Positions 1 through 8,679 of a stretch of 46,409 bases of DNA are shown in pieces. Source of the stretch: DATDVL01 sp035290025 (GTDB taxonomy: Archaea > Nanobdellota > Nanobdellia > SCGC-AAA011-G17 > DATDVL01); contig DATDVL010000009.1 in NCBI GenBank assembly GCA_035290025.1, positions 1 to 46,409 on the forward strand. Direction: 5' to 3'. Position 1 is the stretch's first letter; each line of letters opens with the position of its first letter. A model generated the notes under the pieces. The model made no database searches and had not been told where the DNA came from. It saw nothing but the letters and a program-made list of their open reading frames with translations. Both the position numbers and the translations under genes were made by a program.

Positions 1-158
1 GCAAAAGCATCAGAATCATAATGTCTCTTCGTTACAACCAACGTCATACCTTTCGTATTAGGCATAATATCCAAAATAGCAAGAAAATTTTTATCTTCCC
101 ACACCTTAGCAGAATCTAATACACCATTGACAATCTTACAAAAAAGACAATCTTTCAT
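1..158 (-). CDS. HIT (histidine triad) family protein, N-terminal part
   Basis: Only the first 52 or so codons lie in the window; the gene runs off the left edge. The protein begins MKDCLFCKI, the Cys-x-x-Cys zinc knuckle typical of HIT nucleotide hydrolases, followed by a stretch ending in TLVVTKRHYDS that matches the fold before the catalytic triad. The triad itself is outside the window. HIT proteins hydrolyse AMP-linked nucleotides in the cytoplasm; the substrate here is unknown. An ATG two codons upstream (164) is possible, but a TTTAAGTA-like TATA element near 180 sits 22 nt from the ATG at 158, which favours a leaderless start there. Confidence 0.8.
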   Translation of the reverse strand, partial: MKDCLFCKIVNGVLDSAKVWEDKNFLAILDIMPNTKGMTLVVTKRHYDSDAF

Positions 159-197
159 AAACATTTAATAGAAAATATACTTAAATAGTTTTCTGGA

Positions 198-641
198 TCA
201 ATGAATAACTATTAATGACTGCGTCTTTTCAACACCCTCAATCAGCTGCATCTTGCCTAGTAGTACTTGATCAAATTCTTGAACATCTTTTACACGAATA
301 AAAACAACAATATCTGTACCACCAGAAACAACATCAGCACGCTCAACAAAAGAATATTTCTTCAATTCCTGTATGATATCATACTGTGTTTTGTGTTTCT
401 GCTTTAATGTTTGTATATCAGCAGTCATCAAAACATACGCAGCGAACCCTTTACCTGTACGATGAGGATCAACTTCAATAGTCACTTTTTGGATAATTTT
501 TTCCTGCTTTAACTTACGAATACGATTGTTGACCGTACTAATAGGAAGTAAGGTCTTCTTAGCGATATCTCTTGTAGAAGCATCACCATGATCCTTCAAC
601 ATTTCTAAAATTTTCGCATCTTTCTTATCTAATTTGTGCAT
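198..641 (-). CDS. Lrp/AsnC family transcriptional regulator
   Basis: About 147 residues: an N-terminal winged helix-turn-helix (LDKKDAKILEML through STVNNRIRKLKQEKII) and a C-terminal RAM/ligand-binding domain ending in GVEKTQSLIVI. This is the normal length for Lrp/AsnC proteins, which bind DNA as multimers and sense amino acids or related metabolites. The reading frame is open to an ATG at 659, but the TATA box (TTTTATATATAA, 661-672) touches that codon. The ATG at 641 lies 26 nt from the box centre and gives MHKLDKKD, the usual family start, so I chose it. The regulated genes cannot be named; the divergent neighbour begins at 771. Confidence 0.88.
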   Translation of the reverse strand: MHKLDKKDAKILEMLKDHGDASTRDIAKKTLLPISTVNNRIRKLKQEKIIQKVTIEVDPHRTGKGFAAYVLMTADIQTLKQKHKTQYDIIQELKKYSFVERADVVSGGTDIVVFIRVKDVQEFDQVLLGKMQLIEGVEKTQSLIVIH

Positions 642-770
642 ATGGTACAAATGTCTCATATTATATATAAAACTTACTACTTTTTAGCATAAAAACCACT
701 ATTTGCTGGATAAATACTTAAACTATTATCTCTTATTAGTAATAACAAACAATCTTAGGAGGATTGAAAC

Positions 771-1163
771 ATGAAAACTGAACCATTACAAGAACGAGAA
801 AAAAGGTTAGAAGAACAACGAACACTATGGAGAGCAGCACAATTTGAACCACCACTCGACTTAGTAAGAACACGACTAGAAGCACTCGGCTATAGAGTAG
901 AACACCAAAAAGAAGCAACAAAAAGCTGGCTTCTTTGGAAACAAGGAAAAGGAAGACCCTACCAAGGAGCATATGCACTACGCTACGATGAGATAGCAAC
1001 ACACCTTGTAGCAGCACAACTCCGCGGATGGTCATATGCAGAAAAACACGGCGAGTGGGGATTTATGGGGATACCATCATTATGCGCAGCACGAGCACTG
1101 GAACGACAACTAGAGTTCCCCATCTTTATAGACAAGCAAAAAAGTGGAGGAGTACGACCATGA
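771..1163 (+). CDS. hypothetical protein, first of a tandem paralogue pair
   Basis: 130 residues, charged, no signal peptide or membrane segment. I do not recognise the family. It is clearly homologous to the next gene: both have a helix with LExQR, then EPP, a TRLxxLGYxV block, a Trp-rich middle, a YAL segment and a C-terminal ALExQLxFPIFID. Translation is supported by AGGAGG (757-762) eight nt before the ATG. The stop overlaps the next start (ATGA), so the two genes are co-translated. A soluble cytoplasmic protein is likely; function unknown. Confidence 0.75.
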   Translation: MKTEPLQEREKRLEEQRTLWRAAQFEPPLDLVRTRLEALGYRVEHQKEATKSWLLWKQGKGRPYQGAYALRYDEIATHLVAAQLRGWSYAEKHGEWGFMGIPSLCAARALERQLEFPIFIDKQKSGGVRP

Positions 1164-1591
1164 CACAAGCAAAAATCTTGAAAGCTCTCGAAAGACAACG
1201 AAGAGCATGGAAGACTAGACGATCTGAACCTCCAGTAGAAGATATTGTTACGCGACTCTCAGATCTAGGGTATCATGTAACTTATCAAGCTGAAGCATGG
1301 GACCATTTTCAATGGTTAGACATATGGTGGGAACAACAGAAAGAAAAAACTTTACCTGGGAGCTATGCACTTCATTTTGATATTAGTGGTGGAAAGGAAC
1401 GAAGCCGATTAAGAACTGCTAAACTCCAAGGATTTGCAGAAGCAGCTTATCGAGCAAGAGACCCATCTCTTTGCATGGGAGATACACGGTGGGGAGATTG
1501 GCAGTATCGAGGAACACAAGCTAAAGAAGCAGCGCAAGCATTAGAAAAACAATTAGGGTTTCCAATCTTTATAGATTATCGACCACGCTAG
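1160..1591 (+). CDS. hypothetical protein, second of a tandem paralogue pair
   Basis: 143 residues. The start at 1160 overlaps the preceding stop and has GGAGGAG (1146-1152) seven nt upstream; the longer open frame from 1028 is an overlap artefact. It repeats the architecture of the first gene (EPPVEDIVTRLSDLGYHV, QALEKQLGFPIFID) but has a longer Trp-rich middle and differs at many positions, so the duplication is old. The operon ends at a hairpin followed by a T-run just downstream. Function unknown; the pair may form a heteromer (inference). Confidence 0.75.
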   Translation: MTQAKILKALERQRRAWKTRRSEPPVEDIVTRLSDLGYHVTYQAEAWDHFQWLDIWWEQQKEKTLPGSYALHFDISGGKERSRLRTAKLQGFAEAAYRARDPSLCMGDTRWGDWQYRGTQAKEAAQALEKQLGFPIFIDYRPR

Positions 1592-1612
1592 CTTGGAAAA
1601 ATTTCCTTAAAA

Positions 1613-1650
1613 TCCTATCTTAAAAAATAGGAATATTTTTTCTTTTTTTT
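1613..1650 (+). terminator. hairpin plus T-run after the paralogue pair
   Basis: TCCTAT (1613-1618) pairs with ATAGGA (1627-1632) across an 8-nt A-rich loop, followed by a nearly pure T tract to 1650. It sits 22 nt after the stop of the + strand operon and overlaps the 3' end of the convergent LAGLIDADG gene. Confidence 0.6.
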
Positions 1651-2653
1651 AAGGAGTTAATCTTTCAGGGTTTTTATTAGTATTTACCCATACAGTCGCT
1701 GTACCTATCCCTAATCTTTTACCAATCTCTTCATATGTTAACCCTTGAGCTCTTAATTCTTTCATTTGTGGCACTAATTTTGCAGATTCTTTATGTGGGA
1801 TAGTCCACATCTTATAATTTTTCAAACATTTTTCTAAATCTTTCTGCTTTCTTTTTATTATAAACCCTATATGTTTACTGAATAATTCTAGAGATTTTCT
1901 ATCCTGGATTCTTAAGTTATAACAATCTTTACTAGTTTCTCTTTTACTCTTTTGAATTGTTGATCTAATTTTAAAATTATTTATTAGTTCTTGCACTTGT
2001 TCTAATCCTTCTTTATTCGTTGATGTTAAATTTACTCTTCTTTCTTCAACATCCACACCTCCTTCAGAATCGGCAAACCCTTGCACAAACTTTGCTTGAA
2101 TCTTAATATCTGCCCTTTTTATAATATCTGGGACTTCCCATACTACTGTTTTAAATTCATCACCAATACTCTTTAGATCGTCACATGCAGCTTTTGAACA
2201 TAATCTAGTCACATATTGTACATTGCACTTTTCATTATTTTCTTTAGCTAACTCTTTTGAAGCGCGAACATTATAAACTTTAAATAAACAATCTCTAAAA
2301 TAATCTCGAAATTCTTCATCTATAACTCCTAATCCTATTTGATAACATTCTCCTGGTTTATACCAAAGCCATCCATCACCGCATGAAACTCCTAAGACAT
2401 AGGCCTTTTCTAAGGTTAAATTTTTACTTGAAGCAGGAATTTTGTGTGTATTATGCTTGATATAATCTTTAGCCATACCTATTTTCATCGCTTCTTTTAC
2501 CGTACGAATCAAAACTTTTCGTCTCCTTAAATGATCAAGAATCGTTGAAGTATCCCGTTTGAACTTTCTAGCTATTGCTCGAGCAGGTATTCCTTTTTGA
2601 TACATTTCAATATAAGCATCAACTTCTCTTTCTTTCACTTTTTGTCCATACAT
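1649..2653 (-). CDS. LAGLIDADG-type homing endonuclease-like protein with flanking HTH domains
   Basis: 334 residues. Two LAGLIDADG-like helices are visible: LGVSCGDG (about 87-94) and QGFADSEGGV (191-200), each with an acidic residue at the expected active-site place. An HTH-like segment lies before them (residues 12-48) and another after them (about 300-322, LTYEEIGKRLGIGTATVWV). It has its own start and stop and no intein splice motifs, so it is freestanding. The last seven residues, NPERLTP, copy the end of AspRS (DPERLTP), whose gene ends 99 nt upstream on the same strand. The DNA is T-rich on the + strand, unlike the A/C-rich core genes, which suggests recent arrival. A regulator derived from such an enzyme is the alternative. 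Confidence 0.75.
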   Translation of the reverse strand: MYGQKVKEREVDAYIEMYQKGIPARAIARKFKRDTSTILDHLRRRKVLIRTVKEAMKIGMAKDYIKHNTHKIPASSKNLTLEKAYVLGVSCGDGWLWYKPGECYQIGLGVIDEEFRDYFRDCLFKVYNVRASKELAKENNEKCNVQYVTRLCSKAACDDLKSIGDEFKTVVWEVPDIIKRADIKIQAKFVQGFADSEGGVDVEERRVNLTSTNKEGLEQVQELINNFKIRSTIQKSKRETSKDCYNLRIQDRKSLELFSKHIGFIIKRKQKDLEKCLKNYKMWTIPHKESAKLVPQMKELRAQGLTYEEIGKRLGIGTATVWVNTNKNPERLTP

Positions 2654-2752
2654 ATCCCTAAGAAAAAGTTTCTCTTTATAATGACTATCAGGGTGTTTGT
2701 CGTGTGTCCTTACTTTCTCCGGAAAAGTTAAAGATTTTCGTAAACTTTCCTA

Positions 2753-4072
2753 CTATGGCGTAAGCCTTTCGGGATCACGAGGTAATAAAATAGCCTCACG
2801 AATATTCTCCAAACCTAACAAACGAGCAGTAATACGATCAAGACCAAGACCTACGCCCCCATGAGGTGGTGCTCCAAAACGTAGAATATCACGATAAAAT
2901 TTCATCTTAGAAAGATCAATACCCTTTTCTTTTGCCTGCGCTTCCAAAACATCCAAACGATGCTCACGCTGAGCGCCAGTAGCAATCTCAACACCATTAA
3001 AAACCAAATCAAAAGACTTCGTAACCTTAGGATTATCAGCAGGACGCATATGATAAAAAGGACGCTTCTCCCAAGGATACCCAAGAACAAAAACAAAATC
3101 CTCACCAAACTTTTCCTTAACAATCTCACCCAACATTTTCTCACCCTCAGCATCCAAATCCTCATGCTCAGGAATGATCTTATCCTTAGCCTTCAACCAA
3201 GGACGAATCTCCTTAATATCAATACGAGGAATCTTCTTAGGAATAGACAAACAAACACCCAAATGTTGCAACTCAGCAGAACACTGCAACATTAACTCCG
3301 TTAACAAAAACTGGAAATACTTCTCAATAACATCCATAACATCATGCTCATCATTAATAAAACCCATCTCGAAATCAATACCAATAAATTCTGTCAAGTG
3401 ACGCGTCGTATGAGACTTTTCAGCACGAAAAATAGGGCCTATTTCAAAAACTTTCTCCAAACCAGAAATAACAAACATTTGCTTATAGACCTGCGGAGAC
3501 TGCGCAAGCGAAGCGACCTTACCAAAATAAGGAATCTTGAATTCTTCAGCACCCGATTCAACACCAGAAGCAGTCAACTTAGGAGACTGAATAGCGATAA
3601 AGCCTTCTTTAGAAAAAAACTTTACTGTCAATTCATAAATCTTGGAACGAATAATAAAAATAGCAGCAATTTTCTGACGACGAACATCCAAGAAACGATA
3701 ATCCAAACGCTTATCCAACTGTGTCGTTGTTTCTTCTTGTAGTTCAATAGGCAACGGCGTTTCAGCAGCAGAAAGAACCTCTACTTGCGCAGTTTCAACT
3801 TCAACATCACCTGTCAACATTTCCTTACGAACCTGATTCGTAGGACGAGCATTCACCTTACCTTTCACTAAAACCACAGACTCGTTCGAAAGACCACTCA
3901 ATTGCTTGACCAACAAAGGATTCAAAAAACACTGCACAATACCTGCACGATCACGCAATAACAAAAAACCAACCTTACCCTGAACACGCAACGTATCAAC
4001 CCAACCACACAACGTTACTTCACTACCAACATGCTCCTTACGCAACGCACCAGCATCATGAGACTTTAACAT
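2753..4072 (-). CDS. aspS: aspartyl-tRNA synthetase
   Basis: 439 residues, archaeal/eukaryotic-type AspRS. It has an N-terminal OB-fold anticodon-binding domain (VTLCGWVDTLRVQGKVGF), class II motif 2 (FRAEKSHTTRHLTEF) and motif 3 (GVGLGLDRITARLLG), then the conserved end LLPRDPERLTP. It charges tRNA-Asp in the cytoplasm. Whether it also misacylates tRNA-Asn cannot be judged here. The frame is open to a GTG at 4081, but the ATG at 4072 is 25 nt from the TATA centre (CTATATA, about 4097), so I chose the leaderless ATG. The LAGLIDADG gene follows on the same strand. Confidence 0.95.
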   Translation of the reverse strand: MLKSHDAGALRKEHVGSEVTLCGWVDTLRVQGKVGFLLLRDRAGIVQCFLNPLLVKQLSGLSNESVVLVKGKVNARPTNQVRKEMLTGDVEVETAQVEVLSAAETPLPIELQEETTTQLDKRLDYRFLDVRRQKIAAIFIIRSKIYELTVKFFSKEGFIAIQSPKLTASGVESGAEEFKIPYFGKVASLAQSPQVYKQMFVISGLEKVFEIGPIFRAEKSHTTRHLTEFIGIDFEMGFINDEHDVMDVIEKYFQFLLTELMLQCSAELQHLGVCLSIPKKIPRIDIKEIRPWLKAKDKIIPEHEDLDAEGEKMLGEIVKEKFGEDFVFVLGYPWEKRPFYHMRPADNPKVTKSFDLVFNGVEIATGAQREHRLDVLEAQAKEKGIDLSKMKFYRDILRFGAPPHGGVGLGLDRITARLLGLENIREAILLPRDPERLTP

Positions 4073-4113
4073 AAATAACACCTTTCTCTAAGGCTATATA
4101 AACATTTTCTCCA

Positions 4114-4173
4114 CTACCAATGACAGAACGGACACTTCTTTCGTAACTTCCCTCGTTTCGGCGGTTTCTTCAT
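4114..4173 (-). CDS. possible 19-residue Lys-rich micro-protein
   Basis: A short ORF begins 13 nt after the stop of the toroid-protein gene, in the same direction. It is strongly basic and contains a single CPFC knuckle (KLRKKCPFCHW). There is no convincing ribosome-binding site. Composition and position suggest it may be real, but an ORF this short can arise by chance. Confidence 0.25.
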   Translation of the reverse strand: MKKPPKRGKLRKKCPFCHW

Positions 4174-4186
4174 AGAACTTCTCTCT

Positions 4187-5182
4187 TTACGAAGGCTGCC
4201 TATACTTTTCCAAAACATCCAAACAAAACATTGTCGTACCCAACGAGGAACCAAAAACACTACTGGAACGTTGATGCTGATAAATAGGAGCAGCATCCCA
4301 GGTGTCATCACTCCTCTTCAAATCTAGAATCTGACGAATACCTGCACGAATAGTCTTCTTATCACCCCTCAAACGAATAAGACCTGCAGTAGCAACAGCA
4401 GCCTCAAAAGCATTATCATAAACTCCCTGAAATCGTTCAAGCCTTCTTTGTATATGCTCTAACGTGTTTTCATCAAAATCATTGTTTAATAAGGTTAATG
4501 CATAACAAAAAAAACGTGGTGACAAATAAAATTTAGAACACTGACTAAAGTCTTCACCATCAAAACAGGGATCACGAACCACTTTTTCTAAATAAGCCTT
4601 TATTCGTTGATATGTAATATCTTTTTTCTTGTTTTCACCATGCCGCCGAAGATGCACCCCATAGGAACGTAACAAACTTGCATTAACAACAGGACAAATC
4701 GTATCATCGGGTTTTAAACCGCCAAAAGTTAAACGCCCACCTTCTGAAGTCATACCATTCTCAATAAAACCTTTAAAATCAAACTCTTCAAAATCCTGAG
4801 GAATAACTACACCTTGCTGCATTGCTAACTCTATTGCCATTCTCCCACGAGCAGTATCATCAGCATCAGCAGGATAATGCCACATCCTTTCTTTTGCATC
4901 CTTTAACCAACGCCACACTTTCCTTCCTTCTTCATCAACACTGTCATGAATAACCCATTCCAAACCACGAGCAAACATAATTTTCATTTTATTATCCTGA
5001 GGGAATAACCTTACTAGAATCTCCAAAATTATTGTATGCAACCAGATATTATCAATCCTGCTTGCAGAATCTTCTATTATATCAGCACCCTTTTTAGCAC
5101 GATACGTCGGAAATAATCCTTCTGCTGTCTGCTCGGCACCAATCCAATCTAACATGTTTTCTGGTTTGTCCATATTCTTCAT
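4187..5182 (-). CDS. alpha/alpha-toroid protein, class II terpene cyclase-like
   Basis: 331 residues, helical, no signal peptide. It contains PADADDTARGRMAIELA (residues 105-120), matching the DxDDTA acid motif of class II diterpene and squalene-type cyclases. Further DDT-type helices (KPDDTICPVVNASLLR and RSDDTWDAA) look like repeats of the squalene-cyclase/prenyltransferase toroid. The length fits one toroid domain, about half of a normal bidomain class II cyclase. A protonation-initiated isoprenoid cyclisation is possible, but no other terpenoid gene is nearby and the family call rests on motifs only. Start at the ATG after an in-frame gap; an AAGGAGTGG lies unusually far upstream (about 35 nt). 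Confidence 0.55.
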   Translation of the reverse strand: MKNMDKPENMLDWIGAEQTAEGLFPTYRAKKGADIIEDSASRIDNIWLHTIILEILVRLFPQDNKMKIMFARGLEWVIHDSVDEEGRKVWRWLKDAKERMWHYPADADDTARGRMAIELAMQQGVVIPQDFEEFDFKGFIENGMTSEGGRLTFGGLKPDDTICPVVNASLLRSYGVHLRRHGENKKKDITYQRIKAYLEKVVRDPCFDGEDFSQCSKFYLSPRFFCYALTLLNNDFDENTLEHIQRRLERFQGVYDNAFEAAVATAGLIRLRGDKKTIRAGIRQILDLKRSDDTWDAAPIYQHQRSSSVFGSSLGTTMFCLDVLEKYRQPS

Positions 5183-5277
5183 TTAATGTGGAATTCAGAA
5201 CTCTTTACCACTCCTTATTATAGTATGTTGTTATTAAAAGTAACAACACTTATAAAGCATTTCTTCTGCACACCATC

Positions 5278-5988
5278 ATGCACATCACCGAACAACACCT
5301 CCAACGAGCAGGAATGACGGGCAACGAAGCAAAAGTATACCTATTACTCCTCAAAGAAGGTATGCACAATGCCAACAGTGCAGCAAAGAGAACACACATT
5401 GACCGATCACTCGTTTATACTGTCCTTAATAATCTCATCCACAAAGGACTCGTCACTTCTACCCACAAAAAAGAAAAAAAATATTTTGAAGTAACCCCAC
5501 CAGAAAACCTCTTGAACAACATTAAAGAACAAGAAGCCTACCTCAAAGAACTCATACCCCAACTCCACACTCTGCAAAAAATAGAGCCAACAGACTTCCA
5601 AGTAACTGTTTACGAAGGGAAAAAGGGCATACGATCATTCCTCCAATATATCATCAAAGAAAAACATGTATCCTGCTTTGGAGCAACAGGAAAACTCTTT
5701 GACCTCCTCTACGGCTTACCTACAATCGTCCAAAAACAAATGAGAGAAGTAAACATACGCGCTATACTCTCACCAACATCACACCACAGTGCAACGTTCA
5801 AAAAACTCAACATCCAAACACGCTTTCTCGCAACTGATAATAAAGCAACCACCTGCATCTGCGGTGACAAAATAAGCATTCACTTAGCAAAAGAAGAACC
5901 CATACTTATCATGATTACCAATAAAGAAATAGCAACAACCTACCAAGAACACTTCGAACTATTATGGAAAACGGCAAAACCTAACTAA
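5278..5988 (+). CDS. TrmB-like transcriptional regulator
   Basis: 236 residues. The N-terminal winged HTH (residues 8-65: LQRAGMTGNEAKVYLLLL, then SLVYTVLNNLIHKGLV) is the TrmB type. The C-terminal half (FQVTVYEGKKGIRSFLQYII onward) resembles the phospholipase-D-like effector domain that follows it in short TrmB proteins. Effector and target are unknown; the divergent neighbour is the toroid-protein gene, an obvious candidate target (inference). TATA (CTTATAAAG, about 5249-5257) is 25 nt from the ATG, so the transcript is probably leaderless. The 3' end overlaps the convergent gatE by 8 nt. Confidence 0.85.
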   Translation: MHITEQHLQRAGMTGNEAKVYLLLLKEGMHNANSAAKRTHIDRSLVYTVLNNLIHKGLVTSTHKKEKKYFEVTPPENLLNNIKEQEAYLKELIPQLHTLQKIEPTDFQVTVYEGKKGIRSFLQYIIKEKHVSCFGATGKLFDLLYGLPTIVQKQMREVNIRAILSPTSHHSATFKKLNIQTRFLATDNKATTCICGDKISIHLAKEEPILIMITNKEIATTYQEHFELLWKTAKPN

Positions 5989-7393
5989 ACTTTTTCACTA
6001 AATCAGCAACTTTCTTACCATCACCCTTACCCTTCAAGGTACGCATCACTTCACCCATCAACGCACCAAAAGGAGCACCCTTATGCTGAGCAACAATTTC
6101 TTTGACTACTCTTTCTAAATCTTCATCACTCATGACTTCGTAATCTAAAAAGTTGAAATCTTCTTTTTTTGCTAACTTATAGGCTATGTCTATTACTGCA
6201 CTTTGTACAATCTTTTTCTCATTTAATGCTTTAAAAATAGTTTCGAAATCACTTGTTTTTAGAGTCGTTGGCTCAATGCCGAAACGAGTGTTCAATTCTT
6301 TTGGCAGTTCTGCTAACGTCCTAACTATTATTGAAGGATGTATATTATTAAATGTTAAAGTCATTTTTTCGAATTCAGGAATATCTAAGACTTCACGAGC
6401 CAACTCAGGAGACAACTTAAACTTCTTCTCCAACTTCAAAGCCTTCTCTGTCAATAGCTCCGGAACAACTATACTCTTCAATAACTCATCAGAAAGATGC
6501 ACCAAAGGAATGTCCGTTTCTGGATACATACGATCAGCACCCGGCATAGGACGCAAAAATGTAGAAGAAAAATCAGGATTAACCTTGCGAACCTCACCCG
6601 CAATATGACCCGCCTTAACACTCTCTTGCTGACGTTTCACCTCAACTTCCACTGTCTTAGGAATAGAACGCAAATCCTGAAAACCCTTCAACTCAACACG
6701 AGGATGACCATGAATACTCACATTAATATCCTGACGAATCGTACCCAAACCACGACGCATCTTATCTGTAGAACGTAGAATCATACCAATCAAACCAGCA
6801 ACTTCCTGCACATGCACACCATCCTGCAACGAAGCATCCGTAGCAACCTCAATTAATGGAACACCCAAACGGTCCAAACGATAAATAACTTCATGACCAC
6901 GATCCTCAACCTTCTTAGCAGACTCTTCTTCCAGACAAACAGAATCAATTTTCACCAAACCCTTAGATGTCTGTAACACACCATCATACCCCACCAAAGC
7001 AGTACGCTGAAAACCCGAAACGTTAGAACCATCAACTACTGTCTTACGCATAAACTGCACATGACGAACGATTTTACATTTCAACAACAAACATACCTGC
7101 AACGCAGCCTCTAAAGCATGTTTATTCACCGCATGCGGAGGCTCCTCATCCAATTCTACCAAACAACTAGAAGAAGAACACGCCTGATACACAAACTTCC
7201 TATCACGCTGCATCTCAAAAGCAGCAGCTTGATCAACCCGACCTGTCTCACCAGAAACAACACGCAACTTACGATTCACAAAAACATCAGGGATGTTGTC
7301 ATCATTTACTAAACAAGGACAAGAACAAAACAATTTATGACCATCAACCTGTTGATGAATCTCAACACCTGCCTTAAAACCAATATTATTCAT
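5981..7393 (-). CDS. gatE: Glu-tRNA(Gln) amidotransferase subunit E, without the GAD insertion
   Basis: 470 residues. The start (GFKAGVEIHQQVDGHKLFCS) is the GatE form of the GatB/GatE kinase-like cradle, and the C-terminal helical/YqeY domain is present (VKEIVAQHKGAPFGALMGEV). Archaeal GatE normally carries an AspRS-like GAD insertion before the RPMPGADRMYPETD motif and exceeds 600 residues. Here KAGHIAGEVRKVNPDFSSTF leads straight into that motif, so the insertion is missing. With GatD it converts Glu-tRNA(Gln) to Gln-tRNA(Gln). ATGA overlap with gatD indicates translational coupling. Confidence 0.92.
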   Translation of the reverse strand: MNNIGFKAGVEIHQQVDGHKLFCSCPCLVNDDNIPDVFVNRKLRVVSGETGRVDQAAAFEMQRDRKFVYQACSSSSCLVELDEEPPHAVNKHALEAALQVCLLLKCKIVRHVQFMRKTVVDGSNVSGFQRTALVGYDGVLQTSKGLVKIDSVCLEEESAKKVEDRGHEVIYRLDRLGVPLIEVATDASLQDGVHVQEVAGLIGMILRSTDKMRRGLGTIRQDINVSIHGHPRVELKGFQDLRSIPKTVEVEVKRQQESVKAGHIAGEVRKVNPDFSSTFLRPMPGADRMYPETDIPLVHLSDELLKSIVVPELLTEKALKLEKKFKLSPELAREVLDIPEFEKMTLTFNNIHPSIIVRTLAELPKELNTRFGIEPTTLKTSDFETIFKALNEKKIVQSAVIDIAYKLAKKEDFNFLDYEVMSDEDLERVVKEIVAQHKGAPFGALMGEVMRTLKGKGDGKKVADLVKKFS

Positions 7394-8679
7394 GGAAGAA
7401 TCCTCTTTGACAACTCACCATGCATATTCTCACCCATCAAAACCCTAATTTCTTCCAACGACTTCTTTTGCGACAACAAAAATGCTAGCTTAATAAAAGC
7501 AGTCTCCGTCGTCATATCATTATAATTACCTATAACACCCGCAGCCTGCAACTTACGACCATATGAATAGATATTCATATTCACACGACCAAACACTGTC
7601 TGTGACGTCATCACCACAGGCATTTTCTTCGCTAACTTTGTAACTTCTAATAATATCTTCTCGTTCTCAACAGTAACATCATCAATCTTAGAAACAGACA
7701 TATGACCAAGACCCGTACCCTCAATAATTAAACCATCAAAAGACTTATACGCAGCAAGCTCAACAGCAAACAGATTAGGATGCGCACGAACAATACCTAC
7801 TTTTATCAGCGGATCCATCATTAACAGTTTTAATTGAGCATTCCTATCACGACGCTTATGATCCTGCACCAACATTTGCACCAAATTTTCAGCATAATTC
7901 ACACGAGCAATAGGCTTAGCATTCACCGCCTTAAAAGCATCACGACGAGACGCATGCAACTTCTTTGATTTTAGACTGGGAAGAATAATACAATCGTCAT
8001 CATTCGCATTCTCATGCATACACAAAGCAACACCTGCAAAATCAGTCTTAACAATAAACAACGCAGCAGACACCAAATTCAAAAAAGCATCAGTAGAACC
8101 ACGATCAGAAGAACGCTGAGAACCCACCAAAATAATAGGGATAGGTAAATCTTGCAACATAAACGACAACGCAGCAGCAGTATAATGCATTGTATCCGTA
8201 CCATGCGTGATAATAATACCCTCAACACCCTTCTTAATTTCTAACTCAATCTCTTTTGCCATCTTGTTATAATGAGCAAAACGCATATCACCTGACCACA
8301 TATTACTCATCAAACGAGAATCAATATTGACTAATGAAGACAATTCAGGAAACTTACCAATCAATTCATCAGGAGTAAAACGCGTCGTAACTGCGCCCGT
8401 AGCATAATCAACCTCAGCAGCAACCGTACCCCCCGTATGAAGAATAGCAATCTTTGGCAACGAAGGATCCTGGGTGAACTCACGCTTCTGACGAGGAATC
8501 GTTATTTTGCCTAACTTCTTAATATTGGTAGCATACTTCTTATCAATATTAATATTGTAACCCGACTTCAACTTAATCGTTATTATCTTTGGATCAGGAG
8601 AAGGTAAGAGAATACCTTTGAACTGCTCACCCTTTTTTGTAATAATTTCAACTTCCTCAACCTGCAAAACATCAACCAT
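7390..8679 (-). CDS. gatD: Glu-tRNA(Gln) amidotransferase subunit D (asparaginase-like)
   Basis: 429 residues. An N-terminal beta-barrel domain (VEIITKKGEQFKGILLPSP) precedes an L-asparaginase-type glutaminase. The active-site blocks are ILHTGGTVAAEVDYATGAV, IITHGTDTMHYTAAALSF and GSQRSSDRGSTDAF, carrying the two catalytic Thr and the Asp. It supplies ammonia to GatE. The frame continues upstream to 8748, but the ATG at 8679 sits 25 nt from TATA (TATAAAAA on the + strand, 8701-8708) and begins at the normal barrel start. gatE follows with an ATGA overlap, forming a two-gene operon. Confidence 0.95.
   Translation of the reverse strand: MVDVLQVEEVEIITKKGEQFKGILLPSPDPKIITIKLKSGYNINIDKKYATNIKKLGKITIPRQKREFTQDPSLPKIAILHTGGTVAAEVDYATGAVTTRFTPDELIGKFPELSSLVNIDSRLMSNMWSGDMRFAHYNKMAKEIELEIKKGVEGIIITHGTDTMHYTAAALSFMLQDLPIPIILVGSQRSSDRGSTDAFLNLVSAALFIVKTDFAGVALCMHENANDDDCIILPSLKSKKLHASRRDAFKAVNAKPIARVNYAENLVQMLVQDHKRRDRNAQLKLLMMDPLIKVGIVRAHPNLFAVELAAYKSFDGLIIEGTGLGHMSVSKIDDVTVENEKILLEVTKLAKKMPVVMTSQTVFGRVNMNIYSYGRKLQAAGVIGNYNDMTTETAFIKLAFLLSQKKSLEEIRVLMGENMHGELSKRILP

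Noticed and set aside
1649..2653. LAGLIDADG protein as an intein or intron inside aspS
   Set aside because: aspS is complete with its own stop, and the LAGLIDADG gene has its own ATG and stop, with no splice-junction residues or group I core visible.
2960..3742. Several + strand ORFs inside aspS
   Set aside because: Antisense shadows of the well-conserved synthetase, rich in Asn/Thr/Arg as expected from reverse-frame reading.
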